A stretch of 64,000 nucleotides of DNA from Rothia mucilaginosa (lineage in GTDB: Bacteria > Actinomycetota > Actinomycetes > Actinomycetales > Micrococcaceae). Positions within the stretch are counted from its first letter, which is position 1, and every line of letters starts with the position of its first letter. The stretch lies in assembly GCF_901875305.1 (NCBI RefSeq), contig NZ_CABFLY010000001.1:1-64000 (forward strand), written 5' to 3'. Positions 8,632 through 16,785 of the stretch are shown in pieces. The notes beneath the pieces are model-generated. The model worked only from the letters and a program-made list of their open reading frames with translations, was not told where the DNA came from and did not search any database. The position numbers and the translations under genes are program-made.

Positions 8632-9537
8632 ATGGCGAAAAAGAGCAGGGCACCGAAGAACTCCCCCAAAAACCAGAAAACCCAGAAGGCGCAGAAGAAC
8701 CAGAAGAACCGGGCTGGCGAGGCCGAGAACACCCCCGTGCAGGGTGCCGCCGCTGGCGTGTACCCGATTTCTACGGGTGAGGCGGAGCTGGTCCCCGACG
8801 GCTACCATGCCGACGGCTGGCTGCTACTCATTAATGGTGTGCAGTCTTCCCATGTGATTGTGGGTGAGCCCCGCCAGATGGATTTTGAGTACATGCGCTG
8901 GATTGCGGCGGTCGTTTCCTCGCACGTGGAGGAGCACCTGGATGCTGCGAAGCTGCGCATCACCCACCTGGGCGGCGGCGCGTGCTCCATGGCGCGCTAT
9001 TTCGCTGACCTGTACCCCACCAGCCGCAACACGGTTGTTGAGCTGGATGCCAAGCTCGCCGAGTATGTGCGCGCCTGGTTCGACATCCCTAAGGCGCCGC
9101 GCGTGAAAATTCGTGTGGGCGAGGCGGGTGCCGTCACCTCCACGTTTGCCCCGGCATCCCGCGACGTGCTGATTCGTGACGTGTTCGCCGGGGACACCAC
9201 CCCCGAGGCGCTCACCACCGTCGAGTTCACCCGCACCGTCGCCGAGTCGCTGGCACCCGGTGGCCTGTACATCCTCAATTGCGGTGACGGGCCGGCACTG
9301 ACCGGCGCCCGCGCGGAGGCGTCCGCCCTGCTTGAAGTGTTCGAGTACGTGTGCATTGTGGCGGATTCGGCAATGTTGAAGGGTCGCCGCCGCGGCAACG
9401 TCATTATTGCCGGTTCGCACGCGCCCCTGCCGGAGGCTGGTTCCGTGCAGGCTGCCGCTATCGCCCGTGAGCTCATGGGTGGAGGCGTGCCCGCCCAGTA
9501 CTGGGACACCGCGCGGGTGCGCCAGTTCGCGGGTTAG
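8632..9537 (+). CDS. Spermidine-synthase-like methyltransferase-fold protein
   Basis: 301 aa from ATG 8632, chosen because the Lys/Gln/Asn-rich N-terminal tail (MAKKSRAPKNSPKNQKTQKA) is typical of actinobacterial members and an AGAGGGT lies just upstream; longer in-frame starts overlap the divergent GNAT gene. Core: INGVQSSHVIVGEPRQMDFEY, the conserved 'NG..qs....p..l.feY' of spermidine synthases, then the SAM-binding HLGGGACSMARYF and VVELDAKL motifs, and VLIRDVF. The catalytic polyamine-binding residues are not clearly present, so a true aminopropyltransferase activity is doubtful; 'spermidine synthase-like' is the safe name. Monocistronic, ended by the strong hairpin at 9559-9606. Confidence 0.8.
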   Translation: MAKKSRAPKNSPKNQKTQKAQKNQKNRAGEAENTPVQGAAAGVYPISTGEAELVPDGYHADGWLLLINGVQSSHVIVGEPRQMDFEYMRWIAAVVSSHVEEHLDAAKLRITHLGGGACSMARYFADLYPTSRNTVVELDAKLAEYVRAWFDIPKAPRVKIRVGEAGAVTSTFAPASRDVLIRDVFAGDTTPEALTTVEFTRTVAESLAPGGLYILNCGDGPALTGARAEASALLEVFEYVCIVADSAMLKGRRRGNVIIAGSHAPLPEAGSVQAAAIARELMGGGVPAQYWDTARVRQFAG

Positions 9538-9558
9538 GGGGTTAGGCTTCAGTCATAG

Positions 9559-9606
9559 GTTAGTGACGTTGGGGGTGGGTCTTAACCACCCCCAACGCCA
9601 CTAACC
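9559..9606 (+). terminator. Long hairpin between the spermidine-synthase-like gene and pheA
   Basis: 21-bp arms 9559-9579 and 9586-9606 with a single mismatch and a six-base loop. No clear T-run after it, so termination efficiency is uncertain. Confidence 0.7.
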
Positions 9607-9707
9607 CACCCCTAAAATCGCCAACCCATGACCGAAGCCATTCCGAGATGCATACAGCACAGGCGAAACCCCACCGATACCGACCCCAACCCGATACCAT
9701 GGTGACC

Positions 9708-10655
9708 ATGCGATACACCTACCTTGGCCCCTCCGGCACCTTCACTGAATCTGCCCTGCTGAGCGTCCCCGGCGCATCCGACGCCGAACGCATCCCCGCC
9801 ACCAGCGTGCCCGACGCGCTCGCACGCCTGAACGCGGGCGAGGTGGACGCCGCCATGGTGCCCATCGAAAACTCCGTGGAGGGCGGCGTGAGTGCCACCC
9901 TGGACGCTATCGCAGCCAGCGAGGGTGTACGCATTATCCGCGAGGTGCTCGTACCGATCCGCTTCGTGCTGGTTGCCGCGAAGCCCATCAGCATTGACGA
10001 CGTTAAGACCATCTCCACCCACTCGCATGCTTGGGCGCAGGTGCGCGGCTGGGCGCAGGATAACGTGCCCACCGCCGCCTACCTGCCCGGCTCCTCCACC
10101 GCGGCGGCGGCCGTCGGCCTGCTCGAAGAGGGCTGCACCTACGATGCGGCAATCTGCTCCCCGGCGCTGCTGAACTACCACCCGGAACTGCACGTACTGC
10201 AGGACAATATTGGCGACAACAAGAACGCCGTGACCCGCTTCGTGTTGCTCTCCCGCATCGCCGACATCCCTGAGCCGACCGGCTCCGACAAAACCACCCT
10301 GACTGTGCCGCTGCCCGCCAACCGTGCCGGCGCCCTGCTCGAACTGCTCGAACAGTTCTCGGTGCGCGGCGTGAACCTCTCCCGCATCGAGTCGCGCCCC
10401 ACCGGCGAAGGTATGGGCTCCTACTCGTTCAGCATCGACGCCGACGGCCACATTTATGAGGCACGCATGCGCGATGCACTGCGCGGCCTGCACCGCGTCT
10501 CCCCGACGCTGAAGTTCCTCGGCTCCTACCCGCGCGCCGACCACGAAAACACCGAGGTCGACAGCATCCACTCCGACGCCTCCTTCGACTCCGCGCACGA
10601 GTGGCTGGAATCGCTCTTCCCGAATGGCCGCCCCACACACCTGCAGCGCCGCTAG
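9708..10655 (+). CDS. pheA: Prephenate dehydratase
   Basis: 315 aa from ATG 9708 (MRYTYLGPSGTFTESALL, the usual N-terminus); an in-frame ATG at 9699 is an alternative and the ribosome-binding site is poor for both. It converts prephenate to phenylpyruvate in phenylalanine synthesis. Seen: the dehydratase domain with VPIENSVEGGVSATLDA, SHSHAWAQVRGW-like and NKNAVTRFVLLSR (the catalytic TRF motif), then a C-terminal ACT regulatory domain, NRAGALLELLEQFSVRGVNLSRIESRP, with the GAL and ESRP motifs that bind phenylalanine for feedback inhibition. Cytosolic, stand-alone enzyme rather than a chorismate-mutase fusion. Precedes serS in the same direction by 84 bp. Confidence 0.95.
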   Translation: MRYTYLGPSGTFTESALLSVPGASDAERIPATSVPDALARLNAGEVDAAMVPIENSVEGGVSATLDAIAASEGVRIIREVLVPIRFVLVAAKPISIDDVKTISTHSHAWAQVRGWAQDNVPTAAYLPGSSTAAAAVGLLEEGCTYDAAICSPALLNYHPELHVLQDNIGDNKNAVTRFVLLSRIADIPEPTGSDKTTLTVPLPANRAGALLELLEQFSVRGVNLSRIESRPTGEGMGSYSFSIDADGHIYEARMRDALRGLHRVSPTLKFLGSYPRADHENTEVDSIHSDASFDSAHEWLESLFPNGRPTHLQRR

Positions 10656-10739
10656 AGGCGCCGCTAACCGGCCGCCGCTAGCTGCTCACCAGCACAAACC
10701 CCGCACGCACCCCACCGCAAGATTAGGTAGGATAAAACA

Positions 10740-12050
10740 GTGATTGATATTAACCTCCTCCGCGAAAACCCCGACGTCTTCCGCGCCTCCCAGCGAGCAC
10801 GCGGCAAGGACGAAACCCACGTCGACCGCATCCTCGAAGCCGACACCGCCCGCCGCGCACTCATCGGCGAATACGAGACCCTGCGCGCCGAACAGAACGC
10901 CTTCGGCAAGACCGTCGCAAAGGCACCCAAGGAAGAAAAGCCCGCCCTCGTCGCACAGGCGAAGGAACTGGCAGCCCGCGTCAACGAAGCAAAGGCAGCC
11001 TCCGAAGCGAAAACCGCCGAATATGAGGAACTGGTCAGCAGCATCGAAAACCTCATCATCGACGGCGTACCCACCGGTGGTGAAGACGACTACGTAGTCG
11101 TCAAGAAGGTCGGCACCCCCCGCGACTTCACCGCTGACGGCTTCGAACCGCGCGACCACCTCGAAATCGGCGAACTCGTCGACGGCATCGACATGGCACG
11201 CGGCGCGAAGGTCTCCGGCGCACGCTTCTACTTCCTCAAGGGCCAGGTGGCCCGCCTGGAGCAGGCACTCATGTGGATGGCGCTCGACCTCGCAACCGAG
11301 CACGGCTTCACCATGATGACCACCCCCACCCTGGTACGCCCCGAAATCATGAACGGCACCGGCTTTAACGTCAAGCACGATGACGAAATCTACCGCCTCG
11401 AACACGACGACCTGTACCTGGTTGGTACCTCCGAGGTGGCGCTCGCCGGCTACCACACCGACGAAATTCTCGACTTCGAGAAGGGCCCCAAGAAGTACCT
11501 GGGCTGGTCCTCCTGCTACCGCCGCGAGGCAGGCTCCGCAGGTAAGGACACCCGCGGTATCATTCGCGTGCACCAGTTCAACAAGGCTGAAATGTTCGTC
11601 TACTGCCCCGTCGAGCAGGCAGAAGAGATGCACGCAAAGCTACTGTCCCTCGAAGAGGAAATGCTGCAGCGCTGCGGCCTCGCATACCGTGTGATTGACA
11701 CCGCCGCAGGCGACCTGGGAACCTCCGCAGCCCGCAAGTTCGACTGCGAGGCATGGGTCCCCACCCAGGGCACCTACCGTGAGCTGACCTCCACCTCGAA
11801 CTGCACCACCTACCAGGCGCGCCGCCTGAACATCCGCGAGCGCACCCCGGACACCGTGGACGAGGCAGGCAACGTGCGTAAGGGCCGCACCCGCTCCGTG
11901 GCAACCCTGAACGGCACCCTGGCGACGACTCGCTGGGTGGTTGCCATCCTGGAGACTCACCAGCAGGCTGACGGCTCCGTGCGTATCCCCGAGGCACTTC
12001 GCCCCTACATGGGTGGTGCCGAGGTCATCCCCGCAGTAGCCGCTGAGTAA
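10740..12050 (+). CDS. serS: Seryl-tRNA synthetase
   Basis: 436 aa, starting at GTG 10740 ([21 protein letters not shown]). It charges tRNA-Ser and also tRNA-Sec where present. The N-terminal two-helix coiled-coil arm that grips the tRNA long variable arm spans about residues 30-105 (Ala/Glu/Lys-rich). The class II catalytic core follows: motif 2 [26 protein letters not shown] and motif 3 [15 protein letters not shown] near the C-terminus, with TSEVAL and the [15 protein letters not shown] serine-binding segment. Full length. Ends at a strong terminator. Confidence 0.97.
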   Translation: MIDINLLRENPDVFRASQRARGKDETHVDRILEADTARRALIGEYETLRAEQNAFGKTVAKAPKEEKPALVAQAKELAARVNEAKAASEAKTAEYEELVSSIENLIIDGVPTGGEDDYVVVKKVGTPRDFTADGFEPRDHLEIGELVDGIDMARGAKVSGARFYFLKGQVARLEQALMWMALDLATEHGFTMMTTPTLVRPEIMNGTGFNVKHDDEIYRLEHDDLYLVGTSEVALAGYHTDEILDFEKGPKKYLGWSSCYRREAGSAGKDTRGIIRVHQFNKAEMFVYCPVEQAEEMHAKLLSLEEEMLQRCGLAYRVIDTAAGDLGTSAARKFDCEAWVPTQGTYRELTSTSNCTTYQARRLNIRERTPDTVDEAGNVRKGRTRSVATLNGTLATTRWVVAILETHQQADGSVRIPEALRPYMGGAEVIPAVAAE

Positions 12051-12065
12051 TCTCACAACCAGCTG

Positions 12066-12103
12066 AAAAACCCGCTCACCGCGTAAACGGTGAGCGGGTT
12101 TTT
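12066..12103 (+). terminator. Strong Rho-independent terminator of serS
   Basis: AAAAACCCGCTCACCG / CGGTGAGCGGGTTTTT arms around CGTAAA (GC-rich stem flanked by A5 and T5), so it can work in both directions. Starts 15 bp after the serS stop. Confidence 0.95.
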
Positions 12104-12126
12104 GTGTGGGCGGGTAGTCTAAAATC

Positions 12127-13215
12127 ATGCCTTTACTCCGTAAACTCCTTGGTGTTTCTGCGGCGGCGGCTCTGACCGCCTCCGTCACTCGTGCCCGCCG
12201 TGAAGCGCGCCGACGCGCTATCGAACTGGGTGCGCCCTTCGGCGTTCTGCCGACCCTGCCTACCGGGCAGGCGCAGCGCGTGGGCGTGGTGTACAACCCG
12301 AGTAAGCCCGGCGTTGCGGCGGCTATCGAGATTCTGGAACGTACCCTCGCGGCGAACGGCCACCCGCAGGCGCTGGTGCGCACCACCCGCGTGGACGAGC
12401 CCGGCTCGGAGGCTGCCCGCGAGCTGATTGCCGAGGGCGTTGACCTGCTGATTGCCGCCGGTGGTGACGGTACGGTGCGCGCCGTGGCGGCGGTGCTGGC
12501 GCATCATGAGGGGCCGAAGCCGCGCCTGGGTATTCTGCCGATGGGCACCGGTAACCTGCTGGCGCGCAACCTGTACATCCCGGTCAGTGACGTGGCGGCG
12601 TGCGTTGATATTGCGCTCAACGGCGCGGGTCAGACCGTTGACGCGATTGAGATGACGACGACGGGCACCACCGGCGAAGAAACAGAACACACGTTCTTTG
12701 TGATGAGTGGTGCCGGCTTTGATGCGCTTGTCATGAATGATACGAACGAGGATATTAAGGCGAAGTTCGGCTGGGTGGCGTATGTGCAGTCCGGCATGAA
12801 GCATATGCTGGGCAGGTCGCACCCGGTGCGTATTAGCGTGGATGGTGCGCCGTTCCGTACTTTGCCGATGCGTTCGGTGCTGATCGCGAATTGTGGCCGC
12901 CTGCAGGGCGGTATTCGCCTGGCGGATATGACGGATGTGCACGACGGTAATCTTGAGGTGATTGTGGCGTCCCCGCGTGACCTGGTGGAGTGGGGGCTGC
13001 TGATGGCGAAGGTTACGCGACGCACGATTTTGGGTTCGCCGCGCATTGAGCTGCCGGTGATCCGCCACCTGGTGGGGTCTGAGGTGGTGTTGGAGTTCCC
13101 GGATGGTGTGCAGCCGGTTGAGGTGGACGGTGACCCGGCGCCGTCGGCGTACCGCATTAGTGCGCGCGTGTTGCCTGCCGCCGTGGAGGTGGCGGTCCAC
13201 CCCGAGGTGCTTTAG
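12127..13215 (+). CDS. Diacylglycerol/sphingosine kinase-family lipid kinase
   Basis: 362 aa. DAGK catalytic domain from about residue 55: RVGVVYNPSKPG, the nucleotide loop LLIAAGGDGTVRAVAAVLA (GGDGT, essential for ATP binding in the family), and LGILPMGTGNLLARNLYI (the PxGTxN motif). The C-terminal beta-sandwich domain includes GGIRLADMTDVHDGNLEVIV and ends with QPVEVDGDPAP, as in YegS, BmrU and DgkB. It probably phosphorylates a membrane lipid such as diacylglycerol at the cytoplasmic face. The first 40 residues are hydrophobic/basic (a possible membrane-association helix). Not in an operon: serS terminator before it, own promoter region after. Confidence 0.88.
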   Translation: MPLLRKLLGVSAAAALTASVTRARREARRRAIELGAPFGVLPTLPTGQAQRVGVVYNPSKPGVAAAIEILERTLAANGHPQALVRTTRVDEPGSEAARELIAEGVDLLIAAGGDGTVRAVAAVLAHHEGPKPRLGILPMGTGNLLARNLYIPVSDVAACVDIALNGAGQTVDAIEMTTTGTTGEETEHTFFVMSGAGFDALVMNDTNEDIKAKFGWVAYVQSGMKHMLGRSHPVRISVDGAPFRTLPMRSVLIANCGRLQGGIRLADMTDVHDGNLEVIVASPRDLVEWGLLMAKVTRRTILGSPRIELPVIRHLVGSEVVLEFPDGVQPVEVDGDPAPSAYRISARVLPAAVEVAVHPEVL

Positions 13216-13322
13216 CGGGCGTGGTTTGCTTGCTCGCACCCGCTTTGAGGAATCGCCCAGGTGGGTGACGTATTCTCAGGGGAGTTGATGTATACACCGA
13301 GTACGTCAGGAGACAACCACCT

Positions 13323-13748
13323 ATGAACAACCAGTCAGCACTTCAACACACTGCACCGTATCTTCCGCATCCCGCAGATGGTCTGCAGGAGAAGCCGCGC
13401 CGCGGCTTCTGGAAGACTGTTCTGCGTATTATCGCCTGGGGCATGTACGTTGTGAGCGTGCCCGTGTGCCTGGTGGTGATGGGGGTCGTCATTGTTGGCC
13501 TGGTGTTGCTTGGCGGCTCGATTGATAACGTGATTCTTCACTTTGTGGTCATGCTGGTGATGCCTTTCGTTGCTCTGGCCCTTGGGGCTGTTGGGCTGTA
13601 TTTCTTTGGTGTGAAGGTTATTGGTGGCCTTTTCACGTATTCGCGGGCTGATAGTGAGGTGGAGGATGGTGGCGAGCGCTTCGTTCGGGGTACGTACGAG
13701 TTCTTTGCCGATATTTTTGCGGGCCTCCCTGACATTGACTTCTTCTAA
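13323..13748 (+). CDS. Small membrane protein, unknown function
   Basis: 141 aa with a good AGGAG ribosome-binding site 9 nt before the ATG. A polar, Pro-rich N-terminal tail (about 40 residues) precedes two transmembrane segments: AWGMYVVSVPVCLVVMGVV (running on to IVGLVLLGG) and HFVVMLVMPFVALALGAVGLYFFGV, then an acidic C-terminal tail ending in FFADIFAGLPDIDFF. No family recognised. The gene is flanked by an upstream promoter-sized gap of 107 bp and a very strong convergent terminator. Confidence 0.75.
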   Translation: MNNQSALQHTAPYLPHPADGLQEKPRRGFWKTVLRIIAWGMYVVSVPVCLVVMGVVIVGLVLLGGSIDNVILHFVVMLVMPFVALALGAVGLYFFGVKVIGGLFTYSRADSEVEDGGERFVRGTYEFFADIFAGLPDIDFF

Positions 13749-13799
13749 CGGAGGCGGGGTCTGGCGGATAGCTCATAGATAGGGCTTAAACATATGAAT

Positions 13800-13841
13800 G
13801 CGGTGGGGCGGGACAGAATCAAATCTGTCCCGCCCCACCGC
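13800..13841. terminator. Bidirectional 18-bp hairpin between convergent genes
   Basis: Perfect 18-bp arms 13800-13817 and 13824-13841 around ATCAAA. It separates the small membrane-protein gene (plus) from the membrane-anchored gene (minus); AT-rich sequence follows on both sides. Confidence 0.85.
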
Positions 13842-13892
13842 GCATTAATTTATAAAACGAGATAACTGGGTTACCAGCCTACCGTTTGGGGG

Positions 13893-14711
13893 TTACAGCT
13901 TGAAACCCCACTCAATCAGCTTGCTCTTGCCGATAGTGAATCGCTGTGAGGGATCATCAGATTCATCCATCAGTATGTTCGTTTTAGTCTCTGACTTTTC
14001 TGAGTCAAAACGCCAATCGCCGTCCTCCCAGACCATGCGGATGGGCACCCAGCCGATGCTGATTGATCCGCCCTGCTTCTGTGCCATCATGTAGACTTTC
14101 ACCGTGGCACGCTCCGTTGAGTATCCCTGGATGCTGTAGGCATAAATAGCCGACACATAGTTAGACATGTCATCATCCGAATCACTGGACTCTCCATCTT
14201 CCCAAGGATCGGGCTTGCCATTGTAGCGGCTAGAGAAGATAGCACGACGGGCGTCAGCTGGTATTTCGTCATTACCAATTACAACCATTGCATTAATGGC
14301 GGACATAGCTGCACCTGTCGGGTTGTGCGCGAAACACTGACCCAGACGACCCTGACGCACGGTCGGACCATAAGTTTTAGATACCGGATAATGGACGCTG
14401 TCGGTCATCTGCTCCCAGGTGTAGTCAGAAGGAATATCCGCAGAAAATTCTTTACCCGTCGGAACCTTCACATCGCATACTGCACGGTGGTTGGTGCTCG
14501 CTGAGCTGCTTGCCGCTAGAGCCGAGATGGAGGGCTCGGCAGTGCTAGAGGAGGCGGGTTGTGACTGCTCCGTATTGTTGGAGGAGCCTGCTGCTACGGG
14601 GTTTGAGTCTTTACCGCCAGGGATAAGAACTATGACCAGTAAGACCAGTAGGGCAACTACAGCGGCAGCGAGCGCCCAGCGGGGGATAGTTACTCCGCCC
14701 TTGTTTTCCAT
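13893..14711 (-). CDS. Single-pass membrane-anchored extracellular protein
   Basis: 272 aa from ATG 14709-14711, preceded by GGAG at 7 nt. An upstream extension of the frame is open but crosses the G10 tract and lacks a ribosome-binding site. One N-terminal transmembrane segment (WALAAAVVALLVLLVIVLI) is followed by a Ser/Ala-rich linker of about 60 residues and an extracellular domain with two Cys, HYPVSKTYGPTVRQGRLGQCF, AHNPTGAAMSAINAMVVIG and a C-terminal VRMVWEDGDWRF segment. The 'G..CFAHNPTGAAMSAINA' pattern resembles a module seen in actinobacterial conjugative-element or secreted proteins (possibly DUF8175; recalled, not checked). Function unknown. Expression may vary because of the repeat tract about 63 bp upstream. 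Confidence 0.7.
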   Translation of the reverse strand: MENKGGVTIPRWALAAAVVALLVLLVIVLIPGGKDSNPVAAGSSNNTEQSQPASSSTAEPSISALAASSSASTNHRAVCDVKVPTGKEFSADIPSDYTWEQMTDSVHYPVSKTYGPTVRQGRLGQCFAHNPTGAAMSAINAMVVIGNDEIPADARRAIFSSRYNGKPDPWEDGESSDSDDDMSNYVSAIYAYSIQGYSTERATVKVYMMAQKQGGSISIGWVPIRMVWEDGDWRFDSEKSETKTNILMDESDDPSQRFTIGKSKLIEWGFKL

Positions 14712-14773
14712 AACAATCTCCAAAATACGTAGACCCCGCATCTGGGGTGCGTCAGATAACCCCACCCCCGGGC

Positions 14774-14794
14774 GGGGGGGGGGAGAGAGAGAGA
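14774..14794. repeat. Simple-sequence tract G10(AG)5A
   Basis: Ten consecutive G followed by five AG units, 63-83 bp upstream of the start of the minus-strand membrane-anchored gene, inside its probable leader (a TATACT-like -10 lies at about 14811-14816 on the minus strand). Such tracts slip during replication and are known switches of expression in other bacteria. Confidence 0.85.
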
Positions 14795-14970
14795 TTGAAT
14801 GAGTGATGAGAGTATACGGTACCGCAGAACGCCTCTGAGCCAGAGCGCAACGTCGAGGACTGCAAGACGCAAAACACGGCGGCACGTGGTTATCGGTGTT
14901 AGAAGTAACCCTACCATGCATGCAAATATCCCGCAGGTGCTTGCCCGCAAACTATCACCATGTGACCTGG

Positions 14971-15053
14971 ATTATGAAAAAAACTGCCGATTTTTTCACT
15001 ATTTCCCAAAAATTTTAGGAATAATGAAAAAAATCGCGGTTTTTTTCACTATT
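14971..15053. promoter_or_regulatory. Two operator-like palindromes upstream of fic
   Basis: Copy 1 (14971-15002) and copy 2 (15020-15053) share the form (A)TxxTGAAAAAA-[6-8 bp GC core]-TTTTTTCACTAT. Copy 2 has 14-bp arms with one mismatch around TCGCGG. Centres are 50 bp apart, about five helical turns, and copy 2 ends directly at the Shine-Dalgarno sequence AAGGAGG. The layout fits repression by a dimeric regulator, plausibly the Fic protein itself through its C-terminal winged helix (inference). Confidence 0.65.
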
Positions 15054-15065
15054 AAGGAGGATTAG

Positions 15066-16346
15066 ATGAGTGCTACCGGTCACGGATACCGAACTCTTAA
15101 AAGTATTTTTCATGAACGCAACGAAGCGGCCGTACAGGCAGAACTGCAGTCACGCCGCCATAGTTACTGCACTTACCTTCTCGATGAATTCAAAGTACGT
15201 GGGCACCCTATGTTCTACCTGGCAGACCGCACCGTACTTGCCCATTACGACCGTATTATGGTGCGGGAGCGGAATATCGAACAGCTGAGTTCTCGCTTAC
15301 CTGGTGTCGCGATGAGGAGCTACCTCTCTGACCTGGCAGTACGCAGCATCGTGGCCACTGACAGCATTGAAGGTGTGCATACAACTCGCCGGCTGATTTC
15401 TGAGGCGCTCACCTCCGGCGACAGTGAAGACCCCCGCGCTAAACGTGCTGTGGAATTTATGAATCTATTGAACACATTAGGAGAACGTCGGCCGCCTGAT
15501 ACGGTCGAGGAAGTACGCAATCTTTATGACACCCTGCTTGAGGGGCATCTGGACGATGAAAATCGTCTAGACGGAGCGCTTTTTCGTGCCGGTCCTGTTC
15601 GCATCACTAGTGGCACTAAGGTTGTGCATGAACCCCCGATGGGCGAGGAAGCTATCACCGCTAACATTCAGGCGGCGCTCGACCACGCTCTCGACCCGAA
15701 CGTGCCGGTGCTATTTTCCGCGATTGCCGCACATTTCATGGTGGAGTACACGCACCCTTTCTACGACGGCAACGGACGATTTGGCAGGTACCTTCTCGCT
15801 TCCCATATGGTGCGGGTACTCAGCCACCTGACGGCGCTTACTCTGCCGAGCACACTTAACCTCCATAAAGAACGTTATTACAAGGCGTTTTCTGATGCTG
15901 AGGAGCTGCTCAACTACGGTGAAGTAACTACTTTTTTGCATGCCTTCCTTGAACTGATTGAGAAGGCACAGGAATACCTAGAAAAGGAGCTGGCGACCCG
16001 CTATGAGGCGTTGGCATCGCTGAATAGGCGTACTGCTGAGTTGAATCAGAACCATGAGTGGCTGAGGGGCAAAACAGCAAAAAATCAGAAGAAGGTGGGT
16101 TCCCTGCTTGACCTTCTGCATCTGTTGGGGCAAGCCAATATTTTCCGTGCGCCGGTCGCGCCTACCTCGACCGAGTTGCAGGAGGCGCTGGGGGTTACGG
16201 CGCCGACTCTGCGCGATAGACTCAAACTGCTGCAGGGGCTTGGGTTTGTTGAGGGCGTGAAGGCTGGTCGCACGATGCGCTGGTCCCTCACCGAGGCGGG
16301 AACCGCCCTGCTGGGCTTGCCCGCCGTTGATGACGACGAAGAATAA
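15066..16346 (+). CDS. Fic-domain protein (probable AMPylase) with C-terminal winged helix
   Basis: 426 aa; excellent ribosome-binding site AAGGAGG 5 nt from the ATG. The Fic core motif is complete, HPFYDGNGRFGR starting at residue 230, with the catalytic His and the phosphate-binding DGNGR. An intact class II inhibitory helix motif TDSIEG (residues 98-103, [S/T]xxxE[G/N]) lies N-terminal, so the enzyme is predicted to be self-inhibited until the Glu is displaced. The last 80 residues (STELQEALGVTAPTLRDRLKLLQGLGFVEG...) look like a winged helix-turn-helix. Family knowledge: such proteins transfer AMP to protein targets; the target is unknown. It could act as a stress modulator or a toxin-like module, and may regulate itself. 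Confidence 0.9.
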   Translation: MSATGHGYRTLKSIFHERNEAAVQAELQSRRHSYCTYLLDEFKVRGHPMFYLADRTVLAHYDRIMVRERNIEQLSSRLPGVAMRSYLSDLAVRSIVATDSIEGVHTTRRLISEALTSGDSEDPRAKRAVEFMNLLNTLGERRPPDTVEEVRNLYDTLLEGHLDDENRLDGALFRAGPVRITSGTKVVHEPPMGEEAITANIQAALDHALDPNVPVLFSAIAAHFMVEYTHPFYDGNGRFGRYLLASHMVRVLSHLTALTLPSTLNLHKERYYKAFSDAEELLNYGEVTTFLHAFLELIEKAQEYLEKELATRYEALASLNRRTAELNQNHEWLRGKTAKNQKKVGSLLDLLHLLGQANIFRAPVAPTSTELQEALGVTAPTLRDRLKLLQGLGFVEGVKAGRTMRWSLTEAGTALLGLPAVDDDEE

Positions 16347-16363
16347 CCCGCGAGCATAAGAAA

Positions 16364-16441
16364 CAGGGGAGGGGCCGCACCAGAGTGCGTCCCCTCCCCT
16401 GAGCTGTAGTTAAACAGAAAAGGCACCCGTAAGGGTGCCTT
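16364..16441 (+). terminator. Two consecutive hairpins after fic
   Basis: Hairpin 1: CAGGGGAGGGG (16364-16374) with CCCCTCCCCTG (16391-16401). Hairpin 2: AAGGCACCC-GTAA-GGGTGCCTT (16420-16441), a compact GNRA-like tetraloop. A third, weaker pair CGCCAAGA/TCTTGGCG (16454-16461/16488-16495) follows. Likely termination of fic and insulation from the CRISPR remnant. Confidence 0.7.
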
Positions 16442-16580
16442 ATGTGTCAGAATCGCCAAGAACGGCCGGAGTCCTCCAGCTTTCATATCTTGGCGCCTTC
16501 ATCCCTGGGCCCCGGAGGGCGGTAACTATCGTTTTATCCTGACAACCCCCACTATACGGAGGTTACTTCTGCCCCGCAAC

Positions 16581-16741
16581 CGTTTCAGTCATGCGCGGGG
16601 ATGAGCCCAGCATACTTAGCGTCCCAGCGCACATCTCCAGGTTTTCCCGTATGCGCGGGGATGAGCCTTATTTATACTCTTACCGGCGGCCCCGGAGGAA
16701 ATTTTCCCCGCGTATGCGGGGATGTGTGCGGGGATGAGCCC
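16581..16741 (+). CRISPR. Degenerate type I-E CRISPR remnant, three repeats
   Basis: Repeat-like units begin at 16581, 16641 and 16701, exactly 60 bp apart, giving 28-nt repeats and two 32-nt spacers (16609-16640 and 16669-16700). They share the ATGCGCGGGGATGAGCC / CGTATGCGGGGATGAGCC core and the GTTTTCCC start of I-E repeats found in actinobacteria. The first repeat has lost the GTTTTCCCCGC half, the second misses one base, and the third carries a 12-bp internal duplication (GATGTGTGCGGG). No cas genes are in the window. The constant period shows it was a true array; degeneracy shows it is no longer maintained. Confidence 0.75.
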
Positions 16742-16785
16742 GACAGACACGCTTATATCTTGGATTTGGTCAAATTGTTGTATAT

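Noticed and set aside
14712..14921. N-terminal extension of the membrane-anchored protein through the G10 tract
   Set aside because: Open but no ribosome-binding site; ATG 14711 has GGAG at good spacing and begins just before the transmembrane helix.
16454..16495. tRNA-like or structured RNA in the CGCCAAGA...TCTTGGCG segment
   Set aside because: Only one 8-bp stem; no T-loop or anticodon-arm features.
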